NCBI RefSeq assembly: GCF_003473485.1
Contig: NC_053042.1
Coordinates: 53,469,762 to 53,533,761, forward strand
Direction of reading: 5' to 3'
Length of the DNA stretch: 64,000 bases
From: Medicago truncatula
Taxonomy: Eukaryota; Streptophyta; Magnoliopsida; Fabales; Fabaceae
The notes beneath the pieces were generated by a model. It did no database searches, was not told where the DNA came from, and saw only the letters and a list, made by a program, of their open reading frames with translations. Both the position numbers and the translations under genes were made by a program. Positions 44,807 to 57,634 of the stretch are shown in pieces; within the stretch, counting starts at the first letter, position 1; the number at the start of each line of letters is the position of its first letter.

Positions 44807-47800
44807 ATGCCTACGAAGGAGGATATCTCAGAGAAGGAGAAATGTCTCGATCTTTTTCTAAAGATCGGCTTAGATGAACGCACCGCGAAAAACACCATTG
44901 CTAACAACAAAGTCACCACCAATCTCACCGCCGTTATCCACGAGGCCGCCGTCACCGATGGCTGCACCCGAACTGTTGGAAACCTTATTTACACGGTAAA
45001 TTATATGCATGCATAATTGATTCTAGCTTCTTTTCATAACTGTATGTTTGGTTCCACCAGAGGTGTAGAATTGATTTTGACATCTTTGTTTGCTTTCGAG
45101 TACAATTGATTTTGGCTCCAAAATTGATTGACTCTACTTGAAGATATATAATTTGTAGCTTTTTACTCTAGAATTGGTTGGTTTATGCTCACAACTCACT
45201 TTTAGTCAGAATCAATACTACAAAATCATTTCACTCCAGTAGAACCAAACATACACTAAACTAAGATAACTTATGAAAACAGCTTATAGATTTATACATA
45301 AATAATTAACTTTTCTTATAAAAATAAATAGCTTATACATAAATGCATATCATGATAAGCTCTTGTGCAATAAGCTGAAAATGAACTGTTCATCCAAAAA
45401 TGGCCATAGTACTGCAGATGACTTTTTGCTCTATTTCGGTTGTTTTTTTTTTTTGTTTGTTTGTTTGTTTGTTTGTTAATAGCTGAAGTTGCTATTTTTG
45501 CTGATCTATTAATGTTGCAGGTTGCAACAAAATACCCTGGAAATGCCTTACCGCATCGACCAACATTGCTGGAATATGTTGTTTCATCCAAGGTGTGAAC
45601 CATATATTGTTGGTTTTGTTGTATTCGTATGATATAGGATTGGCATGTACTTGATATTATATCAACTGTTTATATTATTATATATTCTTGTATCATTGCA
45701 TATTATCTATTTTACTTTTTGGTTGTCTATTGGTTCGGAAGGTTTTTTACCTTGGAGTTATTCTCTTTCTCACATGGATGGGTTATCATTGCAGGTGAAA
45801 ACAACGGCTCAGTTAGATGCAGCACTATCATTTCTTGCCAATACGGGTTCGGAAAACCTGGATGTGAATAAATTTGAAGAAGCATGTGGAGTTGGTATGA
45901 TAGATACAACTTTTAGTTTTGTATATAAAATTAACCTTAAATCTGTGGTGTCGTTTGGTGACTGTAGATAAAACTTTCATAGTTATATGAAAATGACCTT
46001 AATGTTCAATACTTAGTCTGGTTGGTAATTTAGCTTAGTGTTGTTAATTAGCGGCTATTGCAGTGGTACAGTGCTATTATTGCATAGCAGAATTTGACTA
46101 AAACACTATTGTTCTGCAATACACTATTTAGTACAAAATATTGTGAAATAGCAGTGCTATATAGCACTGTTGCATAGCAGAATTTGAACAAACTGCTTTT
46201 TCCTGGCGATCCACTAAAGACAGCATTGATTTAGCCTTTTGGTAGATTCATTTGTATTTATGTTAACTAGGTTAAACTTCCAAAATTTAAATCTCCTTGT
46301 GACAGTCTAGCTGTATTTCACTTAAATTGGTTATCAACTTTTAGTTCTGGAGTTTTGTCCCAAATTTTGGAGTTCAATTATATGGATACATGATATAATA
46401 TATGTGCAGGTGTTGAGGTTTCAACAGAAGATATTAAGAAAGCTGTTAACGAAGTTTTTGAGGAGAATAAGGCTTCAATTATTGAACTACGCTATCGAAC
46501 AAATGGTATTTGTTCAATTTTTCCGTCTAATCAATTCAAATTCAATAATTATAATGTTCACTTTTGTTTTGAACTACTGATCTACTCAAATTAATAATTT
46601 TTGATGTCGATCTTTATGTTACTAGTTGGTGAGTTGCTTGGGCACGTGCGAAAGAGGCTTCCATGGGCTGATGCAAAAGCTGTCAAGGTGATGGCTATTA
46701 TCCAAACATAATATTTTGGATGGCTAATTTATTATTGCAGGTCTTGTTAACATTGTTTTGTTGCTTTCATTTTTTTCATCTCGCAGCAACTTGCTGATGC
46801 AAAATTATATGAGCTACTGGGTGATAAAACAGAAGCAGATAATGAAAAGCCTTCTAAAAAGAAGAAAGAGAAACCTGCTAAAGTAGAGGTAAGTTTGTTT
46901 ACAGTTGTTTTAGCTCATTTGTTTTACTTTTTATCACATGGCCTACTAAATGTTTGCAATTTTACTCGCTTTATTAGGACAAGGCAGCACCAATTGCTAC
47001 TCCTGAAAAGCCACCAGAAGAAGATCTCAATCCATTTTTGATATTCCCTAGTCCAGAGGAAAATTTGAAGGTATTTAATTTCCTCATTTTAAAAATAAAA
47101 TGCAGCTTCTTTCTTTTCTGTTGATGCTGTGAACCTAACATTTTCCGTCAGCTCTGTAGCACCAACACGTGTCGGTGTCCAACACCGACATATGTGATAA
47201 TGTCAATGAATTAGGGTGCGTTTGTTTCAGCTTTAAAAAAAATAGATTTTGGGTTAAAAGAATCTAAAGATTTTTTTTAGAGATTTTTTAGAAAAAATCT
47301 AAAGCTATTTCTGTTTGTTTACTAACATAATTTTATTTTTTTTAAGATTTGAAGTCTTACACTTGAGTTCCTTGTATTTAGAAAAAAATAGATTTTGGAA
47401 AAGCTACTTGGAATAGCTTTTCATTTTGAGGCTAAAAATGATTTTTTTAACAAAATGGATTTTTTAAAAATCTTAAACAAACACCACAAAAATATAAAAA
47501 GTGATTTTTTAGTAAAAAAAATCTCAAACAAACGGGCCCTTAATTTTTTCAAATTTTTATTGATGTGTCGTGTCTGGTGTCCATGTCAGTGTTTCACAAG
47601 CCCTCGGTGTGCCTGTCTTGTATGGAATCATTTCATATCTATTCATTTCTCTCTACTCAGTGGTCTGTTTAGTAAATTTATTGAACCTTTCTGGTCAGAG
47701 ATATGGCCTTCTATGGTTTTCAAAATTATGAAATTTCCTTGATTTCCATATTTGTGCTTCAGCTTGAAATTTTCTGTTTTCATTAACTTGCATCTGCACA

Positions 47801-50800
47801 CATCATGAGCATCATTTTGATTTCAGGTGCATACAGAAGTTCCTTTTAGCGATGGTACTATTTTGAGATGTTGCAATACCAAAGCGCTTCTTGACAAGCA
47901 TTTGAAAGCAACAGGTGGGAAAGTTTTGACCCGGTTTCCTCCCGAGCCTAATGGATATTTGCATATTGGTCATGCCAAGGTATGGTGCATGCAACATTAT
48001 AATATGAACTTCTGTCAAGTTTTTTTTTTTTTTTTTTTCTTCCTTTGTTTTATTGTTTTAAGTTTAAACAATTGTGTCTCAGGCGATGTTTATTGATTTT
48101 GGGTTGGCAAAAGACAGAGATGGAGGTTGCTACCTGAGGTGTGCATTTTTTATTCTTTTTGTTTATTATATTGTTAGCGAACCAGTGTCTCTTCGGCTGA
48201 AAGTCATAGAGGTTCTTCATATGGAGATGAAACATTTACGGGTTGTCTATTTGTGTGTTTAGCATTTTGGCTATACAAGGATTTTTAAATTTACATTCAT
48301 TAGTTAGACGTTGAGAGAAATCAAGGAAAATGTATAGGTCTGTTAGAGATATAGTGTTATTAAGCCGTGGGCTGACACCCTTGTCATAATTTGGCCTTGT
48401 AAGCGGGCATATTAGCCTCTAATCACTTTGTAATAGCCAACAATATATATACTGCTAGCCTCACTAAGAAATTCGGATCAGATCATGAATATCAAACTCT
48501 CTTTCCCTCTCTATTTTCTGTCGCTTTCTAGGATTTTAACAAGGTCAAACCACGAAGATAGATTTAGAGATAGGTCTATTTATTATCTAATACACGGCAG
48601 GATTTTACGGCGTCATTTAATCCTTGTAGTGGACCCAACTAGTTGTAAAATGTTCAACCATCGTTGTTGTTAAAAGGCCTGATGGCCAGGTGTCCATTAA
48701 AAGCTTGTTAGTTGGGCATATTATTCACACTTGGCTGGTGGCACTTCCTCCCACTGTAGGAACTTAGTGTGCAGCAAGGTATCCTGTTTATAGACGAGCT
48801 ATGTGGAGGGTAGGACCCTCATTCCCTCTGCTACCAACGTCGTCTGTGGACTATTGAGTTGTTTCTCTCTCTTTACCTCTTTACATCTATGGCACCTCTT
48901 GGGAAAAACCCAAGTCCCACATCTGATAGATAGGACTCTTGATAAGATTTTATAAAGGAAGACACTCCCGGTTTTGTAAGAATGAGTTAGGCCCCAAATT
49001 TCAACACACCCGACTGACATATCTCATGAAATTATTCTAGACCTGCGGTGAATTAATAGTATTTTGACCAATATTAATATTGAATAGGCAGGTGTAACAT
49101 TCTACACTTCCATCAAAGGGCAATAAAATAAAGATACTAGTTCATGTTATGCTGATATAGGTCTGGCCTATAATCCACATCCACTTTTTTGTGTCAAAAG
49201 TATTGAGGAGATTTGAAGTTCCTATATACATACCATTTAATGATAAAATCAAAGATGTATTCATACATTACTTGTACTTCCTTCAGACTTGATGTTTTTC
49301 TAACTTTTTCATGTTTAAGCTATAACATGGCTTGAAAGCCTTCATCAGATCCCTGTGATTGGACATTCCTTATACAATTTTTTTGTTAAGTTGTATAGCT
49401 TTTGGCACTTTCAGGTACGATGATACAAATCCTGAAGCAGAAAAGAAAGAATATATTGATCACATTGAAGAAATTGTCCAGTGGATGGGATGGAAACCAT
49501 TCAAGGTACGTTTTTTTTTGCACCTATTTTGTTGTTCCTACCCAGCTAAAAAAGATGTTTAAGAGTTAAGAGTTTTACATTTTTGCAGATTACTTACACA
49601 AGTGACTATTTCCAAGAACTGTATGATTTAGCCGTGGAGCTCATAAGAAGAGGTTGTGCTTATGTTGATCATCAGGTTGGTATCCAACCAAACATGTAAT
49701 GAATGCTAAATTGTTCATTTCTGTTATCAAATGTTTCATTAATTCTCCCTTTATGGTTGATAAATACATGTATTGACTATAATTGATCATTCGAAGATTA
49801 AATGTTTCATTGATTCTCCCTTTATGGTTGATAAATACATGTATTGACTATAATTGAGTCATTCAAAGCACTAATTCTTAACATTTTGGCAATCGGCAGT
49901 TGAATCTTGGCTTTGAAATCTTGATTGTGTGGAATGTACTATTCAACAGAAAGTAATTAATGTGGAATAACTTATGGAGGATGAGATAATCACATTAAGT
50001 TATTCTATTTGCATAAGTTGTAATAAAATAAGCATATTTTTTTTCTCCTGATGATTTGGTTGTAGACACCTGAGGAGATAAAGGAGTATAGGGAGAAGAA
50101 ATTGAACAGTCCATGGAGAGACAGACCAATTTCAGAATCATTGAATCTTTTTGAGGATATGAGACGTGGTCTTGTAGAAGAAGGAAAAGCCACACTGCGA
50201 ATGAAGCAAGACATGCAGAGTGATAATTACAATATGTATGACCTTATTGCATATCGAATTAAGGTAAGAACACAACTGTTTGATTTCACAAAATTCTAAG
50301 GGGACAATATCTTACGGTATGATCCTTTCTGCCTTTAGTTTACTCCGCACCCTCATGCTGGAGACAAATGGTGTATCTACCCAAGTTATGATTATGCTCA
50401 CTGCATCGTGGATTCACTTGAGAATGTCACACATTCAGTAAGTTTCATCCACTGAATCATGTAATTTTATTACTCTATATTATATTAAAAGTTAAGACGT
50501 TTGTTGTTATTTCCTCTTTCGCAAAGTTGATAATGTTTGGATATCTTAAGATAAAGCTTAATAAGCTGGACACCTAAATTCTCTTTCTGCATTAGTTTAT
50601 GATTTTTTAAATATTAGATTATATCAATCATCCCAAATATATTTATATAATGTGCACTTTTGGGCAGTAAATAGCTGTTCATTATAGCAGTTGGAGTTTG
50701 TTGGTATAAGTGTAAGAAATTTGGACTGCTTTTCGTGTAGTACTTTATGCATGGCAACATTCCATAGCACTTCGGCTCTGGTTTTTTGCCCTGAATTGCA

Positions 50801-53800
50801 TAGTGGTTTACTTTCTTATTTCATGTCATGATTTTTGTTGTTACTGATTTAACAAATGGTTCACTAACTATTAGTGAGATTACTAGTTGCATTTTGTTTT
50901 TTGTGCTTGACTTACTGGGGTAATTCAGTCATTTTTGTCTTACTAAGGTGACCAAATGTGTATTTTCTTGATTCAACATCATTATAGTTTATCAGTAGTG
51001 TTAATGCATGTTATGACTAATAACTTTGCGTGTTTAATGCAGCTGTGTACTCTTGAGTTTGAGACGCGCCGTGCTTCATACTATTGGTTGTTGCATGCAT
51101 TAGGTATTTACCAACCTTATGTATGGGAATATTCAAGGTTGAATATCTCTAACACTGTTATGTCGAAGCGCAAGGTAAGACAATACTTTTTGAAATTGTA
51201 TCAATATACACCACTTTATTGTACTGTCTATAATTTTCCAGTCCCTTATTTTGAACTATTCTCCATTGAAGCTTAATCGCCTGGTTACTGAAAAGTGGGT
51301 TGATGGGTGGGATGATCCTCGCCTGATGACATTAGCCGGTTTACGGCGTAGAGGGATGACTTCAACAGCAATCAATTCTTTTGTTCGAGGAATTGGAATC
51401 ACTAGAAGGTCGAATATAATATTTCAATACATTATTTGTGATTGTTCTGCAATAGGTTGTATAAGAATACTACTTTTAAGTTATTCATGCAGAAAAGCGC
51501 TAGAAACGTGACTCAGTTTGCTTTCGTAACTCACATCTAAGTTGTTCTTGTCATCGTTTTCGCTTCATATGAAGGGTGTTAACTAATAAAACATTGTCTT
51601 TTCCTTTCTTTGTTTGTAGATAAAACCAAACATCAATGATAGGAGTATCTTTAGTACTCCTTCTCTCACTTATGTCTTGTGTTAGGATCCTTGGTTTGGA
51701 CCTCAGCCCAATAGAAGAGACGAATAGGGAATTGCTATTATATAGTGATGTGTCCACGAGTACCATGTGATTCGGTCATAAGAGAGAGGGGATGGTTAGT
51801 TGAGTTCTTTGAGAAATATTGTTAAGAGTTGGTTAGGAGAGTTTTCTCTGGTTAGGAGCAGAGTGCTCTGGGTAGGATTTCTTGAACTCTGGTTTATCTC
51901 TTTTGTTCTGTTATTCCCTCTATTGTAGAGTCTCCGAGCTCATCTTTCTCATTTAATTACACTTAATAGGGGTGGGATTAGGCAGGGCCAGGCCGAGCTT
52001 TGCTTAAATAGGCCAGGTCCAGTTTTAAAACTAAAGCCTAAGCCTGGCCTATTAGCCTGTCAAAGACTTTACTTTAAGCCTGGCCTGGCCTGGTGGCCTG
52101 GCACATTAGCCTGTCTAAAAGCCTAGTTTGTGCTAAGAATTTTAAATGGAATATATTTGGCCTATTTATAGAAAGACTACTAAGCATATATTTCTTACAA
52201 GGCTAATATGCCAATAAAATTTTGCATAGCATGTACATCCATTTTTCTTTTTCACTTTATAAGCATATGTTATCTAGATGTACAATACAATAAAATTTTG
52301 TAGAGCTTGTACATCCATTTTGTAAAGGCTAATAAGAATATATTGCATACACTTGACCTATTACCCCTATTTATTTATTTATTTATTTCTGTTGCTAATA
52401 AGGTTCCTTACTTTGTAATTTGGAATGAGATGAGAATGACAACAGTAAGAGATTAAGAGGGTAATACCAAAAAGTATGTGTATTCGTTAGAATTGGAATA
52501 AGAGGGTAATACCAAGAGTTTTGTAACTAATTGGAAATCCCAGATGGCAAAAAACAAATTGCAAATAAATAAATAAATAAATTATTGTATTGGAAATTTG
52601 AAGGAACCAGAAATTTATTAATATAATAGAGTGAATATGTAATTACACATATATGGGCCGGCCTGATAGACCTAGTAGGCTTTTCTATAAGCCTTAGCCT
52701 GGCCTATTCCCACTCCTAAATTTACATGGTTTCCTTATTCATAATTTGCAGGTTCACTCATCTTGCTGAATATTACACTTAGGGTGCATTTGGATTCAAG
52801 GTTTAGGAGGGGAAGTGAGAGGAGAGCTTACTTTTCTTTTTTAAATTACAGATAATATAAAGTGTTTTTTAAAAATAAAATAAGTGTGATTGAAGTATTA
52901 TATCATTTATCATGTTATTATTTCAATTTTTTGGAAAAATCATTTTAGTGTTCACAATTTAAAAAAGGAAAATAAACCTTCCCCTCCTAAATCCTCCATC
53001 CAAACACACCCTCGGTATTCTGAGTTACTTTTTGTAGAAGCTTTAGACAGTTATGCTTAGCTCTCATTCTTTTATGAGCAGTTAGCATTCTGTTACAGCT
53101 ATGCCTGACTATCATGCCTAGCTATAAAGACTTGTAGATTCTATCATTCATACAGTAATCTTAATAAGAATATTCAGTTCAGTTTCTATCTCCATTTTCT
53201 CTTGTTTCTGAAACTGTATTTTGTTATCAAGAGCTTCTAGATTTTTTTTTTTTATGGTTTCACCAACATTGTAGTGGTATTACCTTTGCAAGTTTAGTTT
53301 AAGCAAAATAATAATAACAATAATAATATTAGAGTAAAATACTGATAGAATCATCAATCAATATATTTGTAAAAGGTAGATGTGTCTTTTACCAATTAAT
53401 TAGTTCACAGTTGACATTGTGTTCTGTTTGCATCAGTTTTCATCATGTTTTATTCTTCCTTGGTTGTATTGTCATTTTTGTTTGGAAAGTGCATGTGAGA
53501 TTTTGTTCATCGACCTGTCCCTCATCTGCAACAAGAGCAGCAAGAACACAAACCCTGGTTTTGCATTGAAATGAATTTGATATGTGACAGCAGTAGTACA
53601 TAATTGAAATAAAATTATTTTTCCTTCTTCTGCAGTGATGGCACTTTGATATCTGTGAGTCGCCTTGAATATCATGTTAGGGAAGAATTGAACAAAACAG
53701 CTCCTCGGACAATGGTTGTCTTGCACCCACTCAAGGTATTTTGTCTGTTTGATTTCTTTCTACAGGATATTATTTCGTTAGCTTAAGACTGATCCTTTCT

Positions 53801-56494
53801 TTCTTGCAAGGTTGTTATTACTAATCTTGAAGCCAACTCAACAATTGAGGTTGATGCAAAAAAATGGCCTGATGCTCAAGCTGACGATTCATCTGCTTTC
53901 TACAAGGTAATTGGGCTGTTGAAGACTGATTTCTCTATGGAGTTCTATTTTTTTTTAGGATTACTCTACTATTGTCTACTGGTGCTGATTCTGATAGGGG
54001 AACTGATTCAGATTCAGATTATGCATAGAAATAACACATTCCCTGAATATCCGAGAGATCCAGGATCTCCCAATTCTAATTCCCACATAATGACTAACAC
54101 TACCTCCCAAACAGTTCTTATTCTTTCTTCAAACTATCTCAGCCTAACTAACTAAGGGGCTACATATAATACTCCCCCCATCTCCCCTGAACATACACCT
54201 TGTCCTTAAGGTGAAATGTTTGAAGTCCACATCTCTAGCAGTGTAAATTACAAAATAATTCATATACCCTTCTGTTGTCAACCACACCAGATTGTAGTCT
54301 CTGCTTGAATATCTCATAGGAAATTGGGCTAGCCCGTAAGTCTGTAACCCACTTTGAACACATACTCACTTCTAATAACATTTTTGAATTTTGTGAAGCA
54401 GCTCATACTTGACCTTCTGAGGTAGATGGGTTTAGGCAATTAAGTTTAGAATTTCATTTTCTTTACTGTATCCTGACTGTACTGGTTAGGGCTTTAGCCC
54501 ATCATTCCTTTCACAAAAACTGTCCTTTGTTTTTGGACTTCGCTCAGATGGTTCAGTTGGCACTGTGCCCAACCATCTCTCTACTGTTTACAATTGTTAT
54601 GACTTTTCCACCCCCTTTGTCTTTCTTGCAAAAGAATGGATCAGATGGATTCAGAAGTGGAACATGGCCTCTTTTGCGTCCATCACTTTCGAAAGATCCC
54701 TATCTCCCCGTAAATGAGCATGTTGCTGGTGGTACTGGTGACGACAATGGGTTGGACGGTGAATGAGCTTGTCCCTCATGGATATGGCACACAAATTGTG
54801 CGGCCTAAGGGATATAACCAAGGTTTTCAGGATCGCAATCTAGATCTCGAAATCGTACGATCTCGTGCGTCACCAAGCCTCCGCCGAGTTGGAGCGGTTC
54901 TAAGATCGGAGAAGACGGCGGAGCGCAAGATCGCGAAAGCGGCGCTCTGTTCCGCAACAGAAAAGGACGTTTGACCCGATTGTCCGACCCGTTCTGGGCA
55001 GTTGGGCCAATTGTAAATTCCCATCAAATGTTGACTGGGCTTATTCTTTTTTGAACACGGGCTTCTTAAGACCTATTTTTTGTTTGAAAAGGGACTTTTA
55101 AGACTCAAGAAGATAAAATAATGTTGATAAAAATAAAATATTGTAAAAATAGTATATTGGTCTAATAAATAAAATATCTTTATTATAATAGTAAAAATAG
55201 TATATTGCTTCTTTTTGATTATATTAGTAAAAATAATATTTTTTTATTATAATAGTAAAAATAGTATATTGTTATCTATCAAAAATAAAAAAATTAATAT
55301 GTTGTTTCTATTTGGTGGGATCTTACGATCTTTGTTACGATCCTACGATCTACGCTTTTTCCATACCCCAACGATCTTTAGTGAGATCCCGATTTTGACA
55401 ACCATGGATATAACTGAATTTGAACTAGTAGTAGTTCCTATCATTCACTGACTTAATCTTATTTTAAGCTTGTTTATTTCTTGATATGATGCTGGTACCC
55501 TTGCCTTATGTCTTGTCTCTGATTTTTTGTCTTGTATTTGTTATTAGATTCCCTTTTCCAATGTTTTATATATTGAACGTACGGATTTCCGTATGAAAGA
55601 TTCAAAAGATTATTACGGCCTTGCTCCTGGCAAATCTGCGATCCTCAGGTTAGTAGAAGGAATGAATTAACACTTCATGGGTAATTTATTTGTCCATTTT
55701 TTCAATATGTTTGGTGTTTATGCAGATATGCATTTCCTATAAAGTGCACTGAAGTTATTCTAGCTGATGATAATGAGACTATTCTTGAAATTCGGGCCGA
55801 ATATGATCCTTCAAAGAAGACAAAGCCTAAGGTTTACAAACTTTGTTATGTGTGTTAGTTTAAATTAATGTCTTTGTAAGATCAGATTGGTAGTGATCTA
55901 CAATTTTTTTTATTGAAAGGGTGTTCTCCATTGGGTTGCACAACCTGCTCATGAAGTTGATCCATTGAAGGTTGAAGTCAGGCTGTTTGATAGGCTGTTC
56001 CTATCAGAGGTTGGTTATCTTTATGTCTGAGTACTAGTTTACATTTATATCCTTGTTTCTAATCATATTTCTCTGCACCTTTCATCTAAATCACTTCAAC
56101 AGAATCCTGCCGAACTTGACAATTGGCTTGGCGATCTGAACCCTCATTCAAAAGAGGTAATTCCAAATGCATTTGGTTTGCCCTCACTCCGTGATGCAAA
56201 AGTTGGGGACAGTTTCCAGTTTGAAAGATTAGGTAATGTACTTTGATAACTTGGTGGTTATGTAGTTCGATCTTTTTCATTTTATTTTTGGCATAACATA
56301 TGATCTTTGTAATGTACTTTGATAACTTGGTGGTTATGTAGTTCGATCTTTTTCATTTTTTCTGGGCATAACATATGATCTTTGTGCTTGCTATTTCAGG
56401 TTATTTTGTGGTCGACCAGGACTCTACTCCAGAAAAGCTTGTTTTTAACAGAACTGTCACATTGAAGGACAGCTATAGTAAGGGTGGAAAATAG
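44807..56494 (+). CDS. OVA9: Glutaminyl-tRNA synthetase
   Basis: Class Ib synthetase charging tRNA-Gln; cytosolic GlnRS in plants (Arabidopsis OVA9 is about 795 aa). Twenty-two exons: 44,807-44,995; 45,521-45,592; 45,795-45,894; 46,410-46,505; 46,626-46,687; 46,787-46,888; 46,978-47,070; 47,827-47,979; 48,083-48,138; 49,415-49,505; 49,589-49,675; 50,066-50,263; 50,339-50,437; 51,043-51,174; 51,272-51,408; 53,636-53,735; 53,811-53,906; 55,548-55,648; 55,726-55,831; 55,920-56,009; 56,103-56,232; 56,400-56,494. They total 2,385 nt, 794 aa, all in frame. Residues 1 to about 240: eukaryotic N-terminal tRNA-binding region with a Lys-rich linker ([12 protein letters not shown]). HIGH at 284-287 ([13 protein letters not shown]); KMSKS-type VMSKRK at 505-510. 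A two-part beta-barrel anticodon domain follows to the end. No transit peptide. All splice sites are GT..AG. Confidence 0.97.
45041..45255. mobile_element. MITE in GlnRS intron 1, perfect 14-bp ends
   Basis: TGTATGTTTGGTTC at the left and GAACCAAACATACA at the right are exact complements. The inner parts (CAGAGGTG/CACTCCAG; AGAATTGATTTTG/AGAATCAATAC) are partly mirrored. 215 bp, non-coding. Confidence 0.75.
46040..46225. mobile_element. MITE-like repeat in GlnRS intron 3
   Basis: Blocks 'ATAGCAGTGCTATATAGCAC' and 'GCATAGCAGAATTTGAACAA' match, in complement, the repeat in a CysRS intron (15,640-15,808). Internal units are themselves partly duplicated (TTGCATAGCAGAATTTGA occurs twice). Confidence 0.6.
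47152..47610. mobile_element. GTGTCC-ended element split by a Tourist MITE (GlnRS intron 7)
   Basis: Left part ACCAACACGTGTCGGTGTCC, right part GTGTCTGGTGTCCATGTCAG. Together they align with the uninterrupted relative at 178-290. The Tourist element 47,214-47,539 sits in between. Confidence 0.55.
47214..47539. mobile_element. Tourist-like MITE (PIF/Harbinger), TTA duplication
   Basis: Ends GGGTGCGTTTGTTTCAG and, in complement, GGGCCCGTTTGTTTGAG. A 3-bp TTA direct repeat lies on both sides (47,211-47,213 and 47,540-47,542), as expected for PIF/Harbinger. The interior is A/T-rich, with AAAATAGATTTTGG twice. Confidence 0.8.
48340..49015. mobile_element. Possible LTR-type insertion in GlnRS intron 9
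   Basis: Starts near TGTTAGAGATATAGTG and ends near CCCAAATTTCAACA, a TG...CA pair. The text between contains elements common in LTRs: TCCCACATCTGATAGATAGG and a transcription-start-like TTTTATAAAGGAAGACACTC. No internal coding region, so a solo LTR is possible. Target duplication not found. Confidence 0.4.
49729..49868. repeat. 71-bp tandem duplication in GlnRS intron 11
   Basis: The unit AAATGTTTCATTAATTCTCC...TGACTATAATTGA starts at 49,729 and again at 49,800 with very few differences. Confidence 0.9.
51967..52718. mobile_element. hAT-like MITE in GlnRS intron 15
   Basis: Ends TAGGGGTGGGATTAGGCAGG and, in complement, TAGGAGTGGGAATAGGCCAG. The arms are full of GGCCTGGC/GCCAGGCC words. TAGGGGTG ends are typical of plant hAT MITEs. 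The flanking 8 bp do not match clearly, so the duplication has decayed. Confidence 0.65.
52782..53011. mobile_element. Tourist-like MITE in GlnRS intron 15
   Basis: Ends GGGTGCATTTGGATTCAAGG and, in complement, GGGTGTGTTTGGATGGAGGA. Both continue with the GGAGGGGAAG mirror. 230 bp, non-coding. TTA/TAA flanks are not perfectly kept. Confidence 0.7.
53990..54250 (-). mobile_element. LTR-retrotransposon 3' fragment (GlnRS intron 17)
   Basis: On the minus strand, CACCTTAAGGACAAGGTG is followed by a purine-rich tract (GGGGAGATGGGGGGAGTA, near 54,190-54,170), resembling the end of pol and the polypurine tract of Ty3-type elements. LTR-like DNA follows. No complete domain is visible, so the call is tentative. 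Confidence 0.35.
54819..55405. mobile_element. Mutator-type MITE in GlnRS intron 17, 9-bp duplication
   Basis: The 9-bp direct repeat GGATATAAC flanks the element at 54,810-54,818 and 55,406-55,414. Ends: CAAGGTTTTCAGGATCGCAA and, in complement, ATGGTTGTCAAAATCGGGAT. The left part is much more GC-rich (GCCTCCGCCGAGTTGGAGCG) than the surroundings. Non-coding. Confidence 0.8.
56233..56386. repeat. 76-bp tandem duplication in GlnRS intron 21
   Basis: GTAATGTACTTTGATAACTT to CATAACATATGATCTTT starts at the splice donor (56,233) and again at 56,309. The two copies differ at a few bases. Confidence 0.9.
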
Positions 56495-57625
56495 GATCCA
56501 TGAATGGAAATGAGAGGTTAAATCATGCTGGTACAGATCTGTTGAATATTACCTCATGTTGGTAAAGCAATATAGCATGATTATTTTTTGTGGGATGGGT
56601 ATGTACATCTTTACGGGACCATAGTCATGTACATCTTTTACGGGACCAAGTTACCCAGTTACTTAAACTAAAATTACCTTGTATGGTTTTGTAGTTTGAA
56701 GATTTAGTTTTTTTTTTTTTTTTTGGTGATCTGAAGATTTAGTTTTTTAAGCCTGGCTAAAGTAATACCAGCCTCTGTTATTCTCATGCCATTTTTTGTG
56801 GTGTAAAAATTGCACAATTTACTTATTTTCCCCTTTCTTTAACTTATTATTTTCCACATTTATTGAAAACTAGACCTAGTTTTTTGTTCTATATTCATTT
56901 GACATGATATACGACATTTTGTTATAAACAGTGACGTGTGTCAAATTGAGTTCAAATTTTAAATGTTTGATTAAGATTCTTGTCAATGACGGCACACGTG
57001 TATAATCGTGATATTCAATTTGAATTGTAAGAATTCATAGTTGCTTGCTGGTACAATTTCTTATTGGTGTATCTTTTTCACAAATTTCATTTACTTATCT
57101 TTTCATATCATATATCTTTCCATATTTTGACCAGGCGAAATCTAAGGAAAATGTTAATGACCCGAAAAGGAATTTGTACATTTTGCCTTGAAGGCCCAGT
57201 GCATGGGAATCTTATGATTTTTTAGTTTTATTTTCTCAATGTTTATGTTTTCTCGCTCATTAGTGCAACCATATATAAACAAAATCTATTTTTTATTAAA
57301 AATTCATTAATCACTTGTTATTTTTAAGTTTGCTTAGGATTTAAAAAAAAAAAAATCTAAAATGAAAAGTTGTTTGGATTAGCTTATTTTAAAATATATT
57401 TGTTTAAAAACTGGAGGTAGTACATGAACAAGTTAATTTAAAAGAAAAAGATATTTATCAATAGTGAAAAAACATAAATAGCTCTAATTTTTATAAAAAA
57501 TTACAAAAATATCCCTTATTTTTTTAACACAATCTATTTATTTATTTTTTACAATCGCATGAATAGATTATAGATGAAAAGGGTTCAAAAAATAAGTCTA
57601 GAGTGTTTATAAAAATTATCAATAG
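56495..57625. other. 3' UTR of GlnRS and spacer
   Basis: The first 250-300 bp after the stop probably form the 3' UTR; GTACATCTTTACGGGACCA is repeated within about 30 bp near 56,605. The rest is AT-rich without genes. GAAAAGGGTTCAAAAAATAA (about 57,577-57,600) recurs near 59,124-59,145, on the other side of the foldback element. Confidence 0.5.
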
Positions 57626-57634
57626 ATTATTTTT

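Noticed and set aside
47395..47742. 115-codon frame in GlnRS intron 7
   Set aside because: Spans the Tourist MITE and its host element; no motif and no conservation expected.
54714..54974. 86-codon GC-rich frame in GlnRS intron 17
   Set aside because: Crosses the target duplication and left end of a Mutator-type MITE, so it cannot be one ancestral gene.
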